NCBI GenBank assembly: GCA_017521325.1
Contig: JAFXCV010000050.1
Span: forward strand, 1 to 64,000
From: Oscillospiraceae bacterium
GTDB taxonomy: Bacteria; Bacillota; Clostridia; Oscillospirales; Ruminococcaceae
DNA length: 64,000 bases
Direction: 5' to 3'
Both the position numbers and the translations under genes were made by a program. The notes under the pieces were generated by a model that was not told the DNA's origin, ran no database searches, and saw only the letters and a list, made by a program, of their open reading frames with translations. This document shows positions 20,551 to 27,841 of the stretch, piece by piece; position 1 is the stretch's first letter; every line of letters starts with the position of its first letter.

Positions 20551-22164
20551 TTATGCACGAAATCTTCCACGCAGCGTTTTTCCCATCACAAGGTACACGA
20601 TCAGCACATAGACCGCACCTCCGCAGGCGATTGCCGTAAGCAGGGAGAGCCTTTGCGGAAGATACGGCAGAATGCGGCTGTAGCACAGCCATGCGGATGC
20701 CGCACACATGAGCGAGGCATAGCCGATGCCGAGGAAAGCTCTGCCGACGTGAAGGGCTTCTCCAAGCTCACGCCGCAGGAGAAACAGCGCAGGCACAAGA
20801 ATGACGGCATAGCAGAGGTCTGTCGAGATCGCCGCACCTGCGGTGTAAAAATGCGGAATCAGCAGGAAATTCCCCGCTGCCTTGACGGCGGCACCTGCCG
20901 CCATGAGCTTTACAGGCAGATCCGCACGCCCGATTGCCTGCAGCAGGCTGAAAACGGGGAAGGACAGACACATCAGGATCACTCCCGGCGCAAGGGAACG
21001 CAGTCCCATGCAGGCGGCTGCAATTTCCTCGGGTCTGCCGGCGTACAGAAATTCGAGGATGGCTTGTGGCAGAACAAAGATGCCGCAGGCAGCCGGAACT
21101 GCCGCAAGCCCCGTCAGCACAAGGGACTGCGCCGCATATTCTGCGGCTTTTTTGCGGTTGCCCCTTGCCCAAGCCTGTGCCGTACAGGGTAGCACGCCCT
21201 TTCCGAACATGTTCGTCAGGGACGGTACAAGATTGCAGACTGTGACGGAAAGCCCCATAAAGGAGCCATAGATGAACGCAGCAGCCTCGCTTGGCGGAAT
21301 GTCGGGGGAAAGCGCTGCGCCTGCGTAGAAGCTCTGTGCATCCTGCGCAAGGCGGCGGCTGAGCATGCGGATGACGGTCACAAGGTCAATGAGGGCGGTG
21401 AGATTTGTCACAAGTGAGCCGAGTGCCACGGGAATCATGACGGAAAGGAGCATGCGCAGAATCTTCCTCATCGGGAGGACGCTGCCGTCTGTGCTTTGCT
21501 GCGGTATTTCCGTGCGGAACAGCAGCGTGCAGACCCACCCTGCCGCCGTCGAGAGCGTCACGCCCAGAATTGCCGCTGCGGCAGCCAGTGCCTCACGGCT
21601 GAAATTATCAAAAATCGGCGGCAGTGCAGAAGAATCCAGTACAATATGGCAGAGCCACAGTCCGCAGACGAGCTTGCAAAGGGCTTCGACTGCCTGCGAA
21701 ACAGCGGTGGGATACATGCTGCACAGTCCCTCGTGATAGCCACGCTCCACCGCCGTCAGGCAGCTGAGGAGGACTGCCGGAGTGATGGCAAGCACCGCAG
21801 GGTATGCCTGTGCGCTTCCTGCGGCATGGACGGCGAATGCCCTTGCAGCGAGCATGGCGGCAATGCTGCCGCAAAGCCCTGCGATGCAGAAAATCCGTCT
21901 TGCGCCGCTGCGGATGCGCAGCGCACCCGCCATATCACCGCAGGCTGCGCATGTGGCGGTGCAGCGAGCCACCGCAGTGGACAAGCCCGTGACAAAAACC
22001 GCATAGAGCGGCAGAAATAAGCCGTAGGCACAGCTGAAATACCCCATTCCCGTGCCGCCCAGAAGGTTTGTCAGGGGGATGCGGAACAATGCCCCGAGCA
22101 GCTTTGCCGCAAGTGCGGAGCATGCAAGAATGAGCGAGCCTTTGAGAAAATTCTGTTTCTTCAT
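20551..22164 (-). CDS. SpoVB/MurJ-like polysaccharide flippase (MOP superfamily)
   Basis: About 537 residues with 12-14 hydrophobic spans. The N-terminus FLKGSLILACSALAAKLLGA followed by FRIPLTNLLGGTGMG is typical of the stage V sporulation protein B / YabM group of lipid-linked precursor flippases, related to MurJ. These export undecaprenyl-linked wall or cortex precursors. The ATG at 22164 has AAAGGACA upstream; the frame stays open further upstream into the degraded repeat element but lacks a ribosome site. In Bacillus the homologue yabM lies next to yabN (mazG) and yabO (rqcP); here mazG and rqcP are about 4 kb away on the opposite strand. Confidence 0.83.
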   Translation of the reverse strand: MKKQNFLKGSLILACSALAAKLLGALFRIPLTNLLGGTGMGYFSCAYGLFLPLYAVFVTGLSTAVARCTATCAACGDMAGALRIRSGARRIFCIAGLCGSIAAMLAARAFAVHAAGSAQAYPAVLAITPAVLLSCLTAVERGYHEGLCSMYPTAVSQAVEALCKLVCGLWLCHIVLDSSALPPIFDNFSREALAAAAAILGVTLSTAAGWVCTLLFRTEIPQQSTDGSVLPMRKILRMLLSVMIPVALGSLVTNLTALIDLVTVIRMLSRRLAQDAQSFYAGAALSPDIPPSEAAAFIYGSFMGLSVTVCNLVPSLTNMFGKGVLPCTAQAWARGNRKKAAEYAAQSLVLTGLAAVPAACGIFVLPQAILEFLYAGRPEEIAAACMGLRSLAPGVILMCLSFPVFSLLQAIGRADLPVKLMAAGAAVKAAGNFLLIPHFYTAGAAISTDLCYAVILVPALFLLRRELGEALHVGRAFLGIGYASLMCAASAWLCYSRILPYLPQRLSLLTAIACGGAVYVLIVYLVMGKTLRGRFRA

Positions 22165-22200
22165 GGAATGTCCTTTCTGTGCGCAGGCATTATGAAACGA

Positions 22201-22297
22201 TAATGGAATCAAAAGGCGATAGCCTCTGGCGGGTGGAGGGTACGCAGTACCCTCCATGTATAGCCTCTCCGCTTTTGGGAGGGGGTGGGGTGGGGCA
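22201..22297 (+). repeat. Degraded copy B of the hairpin-rich element
   Basis: Aligns with the middle of the elements at 5397-5548 and 26787-26939: ATCAAAAGGCGATAGCC, then GGAGGGTAC-GCA-GTACCCTCC, then a C-rich/G-rich stem and GGGGTGGGG. Terminal inverted repeats and flanking terminators are missing. Stem 2 has GAGGGTAC pairing with GTACCCTC where the other copies have GTGGGTAC and GTACCCAC, a compensatory change. It lies in the divergent gap between the flippase and the aminotransferase. Confidence 0.75.
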
Positions 22298-22398
22298 GTT
22301 TACGCCGAACATTCCTATTCAGATTCATGCGACAGCTTCATCTTCACTGCAGCACACCCGCCTCCCGATAAAAATTTCAAGTTTTTTTTATTTTTATG

Positions 22399-22427
22399 TT
22401 GCCGAAACGAAAATTATGTGCTATAAT
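22399..22427 (+). promoter_or_regulatory. Sigma-A promoter of the aminotransferase-trpS-mazG run
   Basis: TTGCCG, 17-nt spacer, TATAAT, giving a leader of about 105 nt before the ATG at 22540. No T-box-like structure was recognised in the leader. Confidence 0.7.
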
Positions 22428-22539
22428 AGTAATATGCCTCTGTCCGTGAACGTTTTTCCCCTTGTTCGGTGCTATTTTGCCATTGGGGGCAATACAATGG
22501 TTTCACAGGCAGAGAGTTTGACAAAAAGGAATGAAGTAG

Positions 22540-23733
22540 ATGAACTATTCTTTTTCGGAAAAAGTCTCACAGCTGCAGGCTTCTGCAATCCGTGAGATCC
22601 TGAAATATACCGCAGATCCCGAGGTTATTTCATTTGCAGCCGGAAATCCGGCACCCGAAGCATTCCCCGTTGAGGCGGTCAGAGAGATTGCAGCAAAGAT
22701 GCTGGCGGAGGATCCGATTGCCGTGCTGCAGTACGGCATCACCGAGGGCTATACCCCTCTGCGTGAGATGATGAAGCAGCGCATGGCTGCCGAGAACTGC
22801 TTTGACGCAGAGCGTGAGGAGCTGATCATCACCTCCGGTGCGCAGCAGGTGATGGAGCTTGCGTGCAAGTCCCTTTGCAATGCAGGCGATACGCTGATTT
22901 GCGAAGCACCGAGCTTTATCGGATCGCTCAATGCGTTCAAGTCCTACAACGTTAATCTCGTGGGCATTCCGCTGGATGACGAGGGCATGGAGCTCAATGC
23001 TCTGGAGGATGCACTGAAGGCAAACCCCAACACAAAGCTTATTTACATTATCCCGAATTTCCAGAATCCGACCGGCAAGACCACGAGCCTTGCACGCCGT
23101 AAGGCGATCTATGCACTGGCGCAGAAGTACAATACCCTGATTCTGGAGGATAACCCCTATGGTGACCTGAGATTCACAGGCGAGCATGTGCCGAGCATCA
23201 AGACGCTCGATACCGACGGCAGAGTGATCTATGCAGGCTCCTTCTCCAAGGTGCTTGCCCCCGGTATCCGTGTGGGCTATGCGATTGCCCCGAAGGAAGT
23301 CATCGCCAAGATGGTTGTCTGCAAGCAGGTTTCCGATGTGCAGAGCAATAATTTCGGACAGATGCTGGCGTACAGCTTCATGAAGAATTATGACTTCGAC
23401 GCACATCTTGCTATGCTCCGTGGCATCTACAAGCAGAAGTGCGAGAGAATGCTCGGCGGCATGGACGCTTCGTTCTCCAAAAAGATCACCTACACACGTC
23501 CCGAGGGCGGTCTGTTTGTATGGTGTACACTTCCCGATGGCTGCGATATGATGGGCTTCTGCAAGAGAGCCGTATCCGAATACAAGATCGCACTCGTTCC
23601 GGGCAGCGCATTCATGATCAGCGAGGCGGATAAGACAGCTTCCTTCCGTATGAATTATTCCACGCCCACGGATGATGCAATCGACCGAGGCGTTGAGATT
23701 CTCGGTGCGCTTACAAAGGAAATGTTCGGCTGA
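22540..23733 (+). CDS. PLP-dependent aminotransferase, class I/II (2-aminoadipate/aromatic type)
   Basis: A 397-residue fold-type I aminotransferase. N-terminal ISFAAGNPAPEAFP and YGITEGYTPLREMM, then NFQNPTG, LEDNPYGDLRF and the PLP lysine in SFSKVLAPGIRVGY (K237) are the hallmarks of the group containing LysN/2-aminoadipate transaminases and the catalytic half of MocR proteins. There is no N-terminal GntR domain, so it is an enzyme rather than a regulator. Substrate is likely an aromatic, branched or 2-aminoadipate-type amino acid and cannot be fixed. It begins a plus-strand run of tightly spaced genes (26 nt to the next). Confidence 0.87.
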   Translation: MNYSFSEKVSQLQASAIREILKYTADPEVISFAAGNPAPEAFPVEAVREIAAKMLAEDPIAVLQYGITEGYTPLREMMKQRMAAENCFDAEREELIITSGAQQVMELACKSLCNAGDTLICEAPSFIGSLNAFKSYNVNLVGIPLDDEGMELNALEDALKANPNTKLIYIIPNFQNPTGKTTSLARRKAIYALAQKYNTLILEDNPYGDLRFTGEHVPSIKTLDTDGRVIYAGSFSKVLAPGIRVGYAIAPKEVIAKMVVCKQVSDVQSNNFGQMLAYSFMKNYDFDAHLAMLRGIYKQKCERMLGGMDASFSKKITYTRPEGGLFVWCTLPDGCDMMGFCKRAVSEYKIALVPGSAFMISEADKTASFRMNYSTPTDDAIDRGVEILGALTKEMFG

Positions 23734-23759
23734 TTTTAACAAGAAAGGAATTTTGAATC

Positions 23760-24305
23760 ATGGCAGTAGTAAGACGTTCGCCGCTGGATCCGTATCCGGT
23801 GACCCCCAAATATCTGGCAACCCGCAGCAGTGCGCTGCACATCCCGTCCGCACAGTTTTCCAACATCAAGTTCAAGGCTGATGAAGTTTACGGCGTTGTT
23901 GTGGATATGCCCATGAGCCCCGTGATCATGGTGACCATGGTGTGCTTCATCAACGGTGCGGCAAATCTCTATTTCAACAACGGCGCCGAGTATACAGGCG
24001 CTTCCACAAAGTATAAGTCCGTTGTACAGGCAGCAAGAAATCTGGTTGTCAACTCCAACCAGCTCCTGCCCCTCGCAGAAAAGACCACGCAGTTCCCCCT
24101 GCCCACAAACAACGGTCATCATGTGTATCTGATGACAAAGAGAGGCACCTTCAAGGTGGAAATTGATCCCCGCAACCCCGGCGCACTTGAGCGTGAGAAG
24201 CGTGTGATCCATTATCTGTACCAGCAGGTGATGACGTCCCTGCGCCTTGCACAGATGCGTGACCAGGGTGCTGTGCCGGAGGCTCCCGGAGGCGATCAGG
24301 CATGA
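23760..24305 (+). CDS. conserved-looking protein of unknown function, coupled to trpS
   Basis: 181 residues; I do not recognise a family. The N-terminus MAVVRRSPLDPYPVTPKYL is followed by a mixed alpha/beta sequence with a hydrophobic stretch PVIMVTMVCFINGAANLYF near residues 56-74 and a C-terminal helix rich in Arg, Lys and Glu (about 140-170) before a Gly/Pro-rich tail. AAGAAAGGAA precedes the ATG. The stop overlaps the trpS start (ATGA, 24302-24305), so the two are translationally coupled. No signal peptide. The codon pattern matches its neighbours, so it is a normal gene. Confidence 0.7.
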   Translation: MAVVRRSPLDPYPVTPKYLATRSSALHIPSAQFSNIKFKADEVYGVVVDMPMSPVIMVTMVCFINGAANLYFNNGAEYTGASTKYKSVVQAARNLVVNSNQLLPLAEKTTQFPLPTNNGHHVYLMTKRGTFKVEIDPRNPGALEREKRVIHYLYQQVMTSLRLAQMRDQGAVPEAPGGDQA

Positions 24306-25321
24306 GTGAGCAGACACAGCAGAACACCGAAAAAAAGCTGATTTTCAGCGGCATCCAGCCCACAGGCACCTTTACTCTCGGTAACTATATCGGTGCCATC
24401 CGCAACTGGAAGCCTTTGCAGGAGGAATACCGCTGTATTTACTGCGTGGTGGATATGCACGCAATTACGGTAAAAATCGAGCCTGCACAGCTCAGACGCA
24501 ATACCCTTGAAGCATATGCGCTTCTGCTGGCATGCGGCATCGACCTTGATAAGTCCCTGCTGTTTATCCAGAGCCATGTCAAGAGCCATGCGGAGCTTTC
24601 GTGGATCCTCAACTGCTCCACGCAGTTCGGAGAGCTGTCCAGAATGACGCAGTTCAAGGAAAAGAGCCAGCGCCATGCGGACGACATCAACGCAGGTCTG
24701 TTTGACTATCCCGTGCTGATGGCAGCGGATATTCTCGCATACAATGCCGATCTCGTACCCGTAGGCGCAGACCAGACACAGCATCTGGAGCTTGCAAGAA
24801 CCATTGCACGCCGCTTCAACGGCAGATACGGCGATACCTTCACCGTTCCGGAGCCGTATATTTCTCCGATCGGCGCAAGAGTCATGTCACTGCAGGATCC
24901 GACAAAGAAGATGTCCAAATCCGATGACAACCCCAATGCCTGCATCCTGATTCTGGATGATAAGGATACCATTATCCGCAAATTCAAGCGTGCCGTGACC
25001 GACAGCGAGGCAGAAATCTGCTTCCGTGAGGGCAAGGATGGCATCAACAACCTGCTGACGATTTATTCGGCAGTGACGGGCAAATCCATCGACGATGCAG
25101 TCAAGGAATTTGCAGGACAGGGCTACGGTACGTTCAAGCTTGCCGTGGGCGAAGCGGTTGCCGATCATCTGGCACCGGTGCGTGAGAATTACGCAAAAAT
25201 CATCGGCGACAAGGCATATCTCAAGGAATGCTACACACGCTGCGGTGCGGAGGCACTGCGCTATTCCCAGAGAGTGCTGAGCAAGGTGTACCGCAAGGTA
25301 GGCTTTGTTGACGCAAGATAA
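24302..25321 (+). CDS. trpS: tryptophan--tRNA ligase
   Basis: A 339-residue class Ic aminoacyl-tRNA synthetase that charges tRNA-Trp. The HIGH-equivalent is in TGTFTLGNYIG (21-31) and KMSKS is at 203-207, with VGADQTQHLELAR for substrate recognition. Normal length. The start overlaps the upstream unknown gene by 4 nt. No T-box leader is visible, so regulation probably follows the upstream promoter. Confidence 0.96.
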   Translation: MSEQTQQNTEKKLIFSGIQPTGTFTLGNYIGAIRNWKPLQEEYRCIYCVVDMHAITVKIEPAQLRRNTLEAYALLLACGIDLDKSLLFIQSHVKSHAELSWILNCSTQFGELSRMTQFKEKSQRHADDINAGLFDYPVLMAADILAYNADLVPVGADQTQHLELARTIARRFNGRYGDTFTVPEPYISPIGARVMSLQDPTKKMSKSDDNPNACILILDDKDTIIRKFKRAVTDSEAEICFREGKDGINNLLTIYSAVTGKSIDDAVKEFAGQGYGTFKLAVGEAVADHLAPVRENYAKIIGDKAYLKECYTRCGAEALRYSQRVLSKVYRKVGFVDAR

Positions 25322-25365
25322 CAGGAGAATTTCTCCGAATTTTGGGCAATCTATAGGGAGGAACT

Positions 25366-26229
25366 ATGGTTGAGTTTGAACAGAAGCCGCAGTATGGCAT
25401 TGCGGATCTTATAGAAATCGTCCGTTTGCTCCGAAGTCCCGGCGGATGTCCGTGGGATAAGGAACAGACACACACCTCCATCCGCAACGATTTTCTGGAG
25501 GAAGCATATGAGGCAGTCGAGGCAATCGACCTGCTGGATATGCCCCTCATGCGTGAGGAGCTGGGAGATGTGCTGCTGCAGGTGGTATTCCACTGCTGTC
25601 TGGCAGAGGAGGAATCGCAGTTTGATTTTGCACAGGTGTGCGACGAGATCTGTAAAAAGCTGATCGTCCGTCATCCTCATGTATTTGGCGATGTCAAAGC
25701 GGAGGATACGGAAACCGTTTTAGAGAACTGGGATGCGATCAAGAAGGAAACCAAGGGACAGGAAACCTATGCAGATACGCTGAACAGCGTTGCAAAATCA
25801 CTGCCGGCACTGACAAGAGCGCAGAAGGTCGGCAAGCGTGCCGCAAGAGCCGGCATGGATTTTGACGATGCAGCGTCAGCTTTTGACTGCGTGCGAGCAG
25901 AGCGTGCGGAGCTGCAGGCGGCGATTGCAGACGGCGACAAGGCGATGATCGAGGAGGAGCTGGGTGACCTGCTGTTCTCCTGCGTGAACACTGCACGCCA
26001 TCTGGGAATTGACGCAGAGCAGGCGCTGACAAAGGCAACGGGGAAATTTATCGAGCGTTTCGCTGCGACCGAACAGCTGGTCAATGCGGACGGAAAGCAT
26101 ATGCCCGATCTGACCATCGGGGAGCTGGATGTGTACTGGGAGGATGCCAAGGAGCATCAGCGTCAGGCACAGGAGCAGCAAATTGAAACAGAGAATACAC
26201 AGGAGGAAAATGATAATGACCAAATCTGA
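25366..26229 (+). CDS. mazG: nucleoside triphosphate pyrophosphohydrolase MazG
   Basis: 287 residues with two MazG domains. The first has CPWDKEQTHTSIRNDFLEEA and the metal-binding REELGDVLLQVVFH; the second has IEEELGDLLFSCVNTARHLG. MazG hydrolyses (d)NTPs to NMP and PPi, cleaning damaged or non-canonical nucleotides. Length fits the standalone enzyme rather than the YabN fusion with a methylase domain. The C-terminus becomes Gln/Glu-rich and overlaps the HU start by 14 nt. It is followed by HU and rqcP, matching the yabN-yabO neighbourhood of Bacilli and Clostridia. Confidence 0.93.
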   Translation: MVEFEQKPQYGIADLIEIVRLLRSPGGCPWDKEQTHTSIRNDFLEEAYEAVEAIDLLDMPLMREELGDVLLQVVFHCCLAEEESQFDFAQVCDEICKKLIVRHPHVFGDVKAEDTETVLENWDAIKKETKGQETYADTLNSVAKSLPALTRAQKVGKRAARAGMDFDDAASAFDCVRAERAELQAAIADGDKAMIEEELGDLLFSCVNTARHLGIDAEQALTKATGKFIERFAATEQLVNADGKHMPDLTIGELDVYWEDAKEHQRQAQEQQIETENTQEENDNDQI

Positions 26230-26500
26230 ACTGATCACAAAATACGCAAAGCACAGCGGCTGCACCAAGAAGGAAGCAGAGGAAACCGTAAACTATATTT
26301 TTGACACCATCCGTGATACACTGGCAAGCGGTGAAAAGGTAGTTCTGACGGGCTTCGGCACATTCGATGTCAGAGAGCGCCGTGAGAAGGTATGCCTCAA
26401 TCCCCGCACGGGCGAGCCGATTCAGCTGCCGTCCGGCAAGGCACCGGCATTCAAGGCAGGCAGAGGCCTGAAGGATGCTGTTAATCCCAAGGAAGACTAA
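26216..26500 (+). CDS. hup: HU family DNA-binding protein
   Basis: 94 residues. Begins MTKSELITKYAKHSG and contains the DNA-binding arm region GFGTFDVRERREKVCLNPRTG followed by the intercalating-proline segment and PAFKAGRGLKDAVN. HU dimers bend and compact DNA. The ATG at 26216 is preferred over one at 26210 because AGGAGG (26201-26206) is then 9 nt away. It overlaps the end of mazG and is 3 nt from rqcP, so the three are coupled. Confidence 0.93.
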   Translation: MTKSELITKYAKHSGCTKKEAEETVNYIFDTIRDTLASGEKVVLTGFGTFDVRERREKVCLNPRTGEPIQLPSGKAPAFKAGRGLKDAVNPKED

Positions 26501-26503
26501 GCG

Positions 26504-26749
26504 ATGCGTCTTGACAAATATCTGAAGAATTCCCGACTCATCAAGCGCCGTACCATTGCCAACGAGGCATGCGATGCCGGAAAGGTCATGGTTAACGGCA
26601 AGGTGGCAAGAGCCTCCTATGATGTGAAGGTGAACGACGTGATTGAGATCCAGATGGGCGTGCGCCCCGTAAAGGTGCGTGTCCTGGTGGTTGCCGAGCA
26701 TGCGACCAAAGCGGACGCTGCGGAAATGTATGCTGTGGTGAATGAATAG
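26504..26749 (+). CDS. rqcP: S4-domain RNA-binding protein RqcP (YabO-like)
   Basis: 81 residues forming a single S4 domain: MRLDKYLKNSRLIKRRTIA, then AGKVMVNGKVARASYDVK. This is the signature of Bacillus YabO/RqcP and of Hsp15-like proteins. RqcP works with RqcH on stalled 60S-equivalent (50S) subunits to add C-terminal alanine tails. It begins 3 nt after HU. In Bacillus yabP, yabQ and divIC follow; here transcription ends at a terminator instead. Confidence 0.88.
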   Translation: MRLDKYLKNSRLIKRRTIANEACDAGKVMVNGKVARASYDVKVNDVIEIQMGVRPVKVRVLVVAEHATKADAAEMYAVVNE

Positions 26750-26760
26750 ATACAATGAAT

Positions 26761-26784
26761 GCCCCGTCGGTTGACGGGGCGTTT
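26761..26784. terminator. Terminator hairpin, left copy of a 24-nt direct duplication
   Basis: Stem GCCCCGTC / GACGGGGC with loop GGTT, followed by GTTT, 12 nt after the rqcP stop. The same 24 nt recur exactly at 26949-26972 on the far side of the repeat element. Confidence 0.85.
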
Positions 26785-26786
26785 CT

Positions 26787-26939
26787 TGTAGAAAAAGTAT
26801 TTTTCTGGGGGTAGCACCCCGAAGCCTGCCCCTACCCCAACCCCTCCCCCAGAGGGGGAGGGGCTATATTTGTGTGGGTACTGCGTACCCACACCCGCCA
26901 AAGGACTTCGTCCTTTGAACCTAATAAGGTTTTTCGACA
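26787..26939 (-). mobile_element. Hairpin-rich 153-bp element with terminal inverted repeats (copy C)
   Basis: Minus-strand reading begins TGTCGAAAAA and ends TTTTTCTACA, the same ends as copy A at 5397-5548. Internal stems are AAAGGA/TCCTTT (AAAGGC/GCCTTT in copy A, a compensatory difference), GTGGGTAC/GTACCCAC and a CCCCTCCCCC/GGGGGAGGGG stem. It sits between two exact copies of a 24-nt terminator unrelated in sequence to the one around copy A. No coding capacity. Confidence 0.72.
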
Positions 26940-26948
26940 GACTGAAAC

Positions 26949-26972
26949 GCCCCGTCGGTTGACGGGGCGTTT
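26949..26972. terminator. Terminator hairpin, right copy of the 24-nt duplication
   Basis: Exact copy of 26761-26784 followed by TTTT. It lies just beyond the stop of the minus-strand XRE gene (27007) and could terminate that gene too. Confidence 0.82.
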
Positions 26973-27006
26973 TGCGTTATTGGGATGATTACATAAATTC
27001 TATGTT

Positions 27007-27222
27007 CTATTTGTTTACCTCTTTTTTGTTTGTTCTGCCAAGAATATAGTCAGTTGATACGTTATAAAAATCGGATAACAGCAACAAATGTTCAACTGGT
27101 ATCGTCTGATATCCTCTTTCATATCGTGAATACACTGTCTGACTTGTGTGAAGAAGCTCTGCAATTTCTGTCTGATTCATATCCATATCTTCTCTCAAGT
27201 CCCGTAATCTTTGAAAATACAC
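27007..27222 (-). CDS. XRE/Cro-type helix-turn-helix transcriptional regulator
   Basis: About 71 residues, a bare HTH_3 domain. The recognition region reads MNQTEIAELLHTSQTVYSRY and continues IPVEHLLLLSDFYNVSTDYI, the usual XRE helix set. The GTG at 27222 (giving YFQRLRDLRED at the N-terminus) is preferred because an ATG three codons earlier directly abuts GGGAG. It is divergent from a small lipoprotein gene with palindromic repeats between them, so it likely represses that gene and perhaps itself. The region is much more AT-rich than its surroundings, hinting at recent acquisition. Confidence 0.82.
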   Translation of the reverse strand: MYFQRLRDLREDMDMNQTEIAELLHTSQTVYSRYERGYQTIPVEHLLLLSDFYNVSTDYILGRTNKKEVNK

Positions 27223-27247
27223 AAAAATCATCTCCCTGTTTTGTAAA

Positions 27248-27281
27248 GTATACCAATTATATTTTAAAACCGATTGGTACT
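27248..27281. promoter_or_regulatory. Candidate operator half-sites beside the XRE gene
   Basis: AGTATACCAAT (27248-27258) and ATTGGTACT (27273-27281) form an imperfect inverted pair resembling the AGTACTAA palindromes at 27319-27338. The right half abuts the -35 of the divergent lipoprotein promoter. Confidence 0.45.
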
Positions 27282-27282
27282 A

Positions 27283-27311
27283 TTGACTTTACCACATATT
27301 AATGATATAAT
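27283..27311 (+). promoter_or_regulatory. Sigma-A promoter of the AT-rich lipoprotein gene
   Basis: TTGACT, 17-nt spacer, TATAAT, about 55 nt upstream of the ATG at 27366. Confidence 0.78.
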
Positions 27312-27318
27312 GTGTATG

Positions 27319-27338
27319 TTAGTACTAATTAGTACTAA
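27319..27338. promoter_or_regulatory. Tandem palindromic operator (two TTAGTACTAA)
   Basis: Two perfect 10-bp palindromes TTAGTACTAA lie head to tail without a gap, immediately downstream of the promoter at 27283-27311. The position around the transcription start fits repression by the divergent XRE protein. Confidence 0.65.
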
Positions 27339-27365
27339 AATAACGAAAAAAGGAGAAGCGAATCA

Positions 27366-27782
27366 ATGAATAATAAAAAAATAATGTCCGTGTTGATTTG
27401 TACATCCATGCTGTTTGCTTTCAACGGATGTACGCCGCCGGATGAGGGAACCAGCGAGGGAAGTGACACAAAGAAGAATGATTATAGTGTCGCTGAAACC
27501 AAGAAAAAGCAGATTTCTATGAGCGAAGCATATGAAATTGCAGAGGCGTATGTACCGCAGGCAGTATTGAATTCTGCGATGCTGAAAAAAGCGACCAATT
27601 ACAAGGTTACGAATTATGAATACCTTGGAAGTGATGAGGACTCGTATAATTTTAAATTTTACGGTAAATGGTATCAATTTGATAACTATGATAATTTAAA
27701 GGATGAAGGGAAATTTTATGCTAAGATTGACGTACCGTTCAATGGGAAAATAACATTTGCTATGGCTTATCCGGAATTTTAA
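27366..27782 (+). CDS. small lipoprotein of unknown function
   Basis: 138 residues. Signal peptide MNNKKIMSVLICTSMLFAF ends in a lipobox FNGC (Cys about 22), followed by a Ser/Asp/Lys-rich linker and a globular domain of about 90 residues with many Tyr and Asp (YLGSDEDSYNFKFYGKWYQF). I do not recognise the family. AAAGGAGAAG precedes the ATG. AT-rich codon use differs clearly from the flanking genes. It is paired with the divergent XRE regulator, so it is probably conditionally expressed from acquired DNA. Confidence 0.68.
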   Translation: MNNKKIMSVLICTSMLFAFNGCTPPDEGTSEGSDTKKNDYSVAETKKKQISMSEAYEIAEAYVPQAVLNSAMLKKATNYKVTNYEYLGSDEDSYNFKFYGKWYQFDNYDNLKDEGKFYAKIDVPFNGKITFAMAYPEF

Positions 27783-27788
27783 TGCCAA

Positions 27789-27822
27789 AAAGAGCTAACC
27801 GCACCTATCGGTTAGCTCTTTC
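27789..27822. terminator. Bidirectional terminator between lipoprotein and fumarase alpha genes
   Basis: Stem AAGAGCTAACCG / CGGTTAGCTCTT with loop CACCTAT and T-rich flanks on both strands; it separates two converging genes. Confidence 0.85.
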
Positions 27823-27841
27823 ATTTTTATGGATGTGTGCC

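Noticed and set aside
22428..22539. T-box or amino-acid riboswitch before the aminotransferase-trpS genes
   Set aside because: No T-box antiterminator bulge sequence or specifier loop could be found, and the leader is only about 105 nt.
26081..26755. Open frame antisense to HU and rqcP
   Set aside because: Both plus-strand genes are conserved and well spaced; the antisense frame has no ribosome site or domain.
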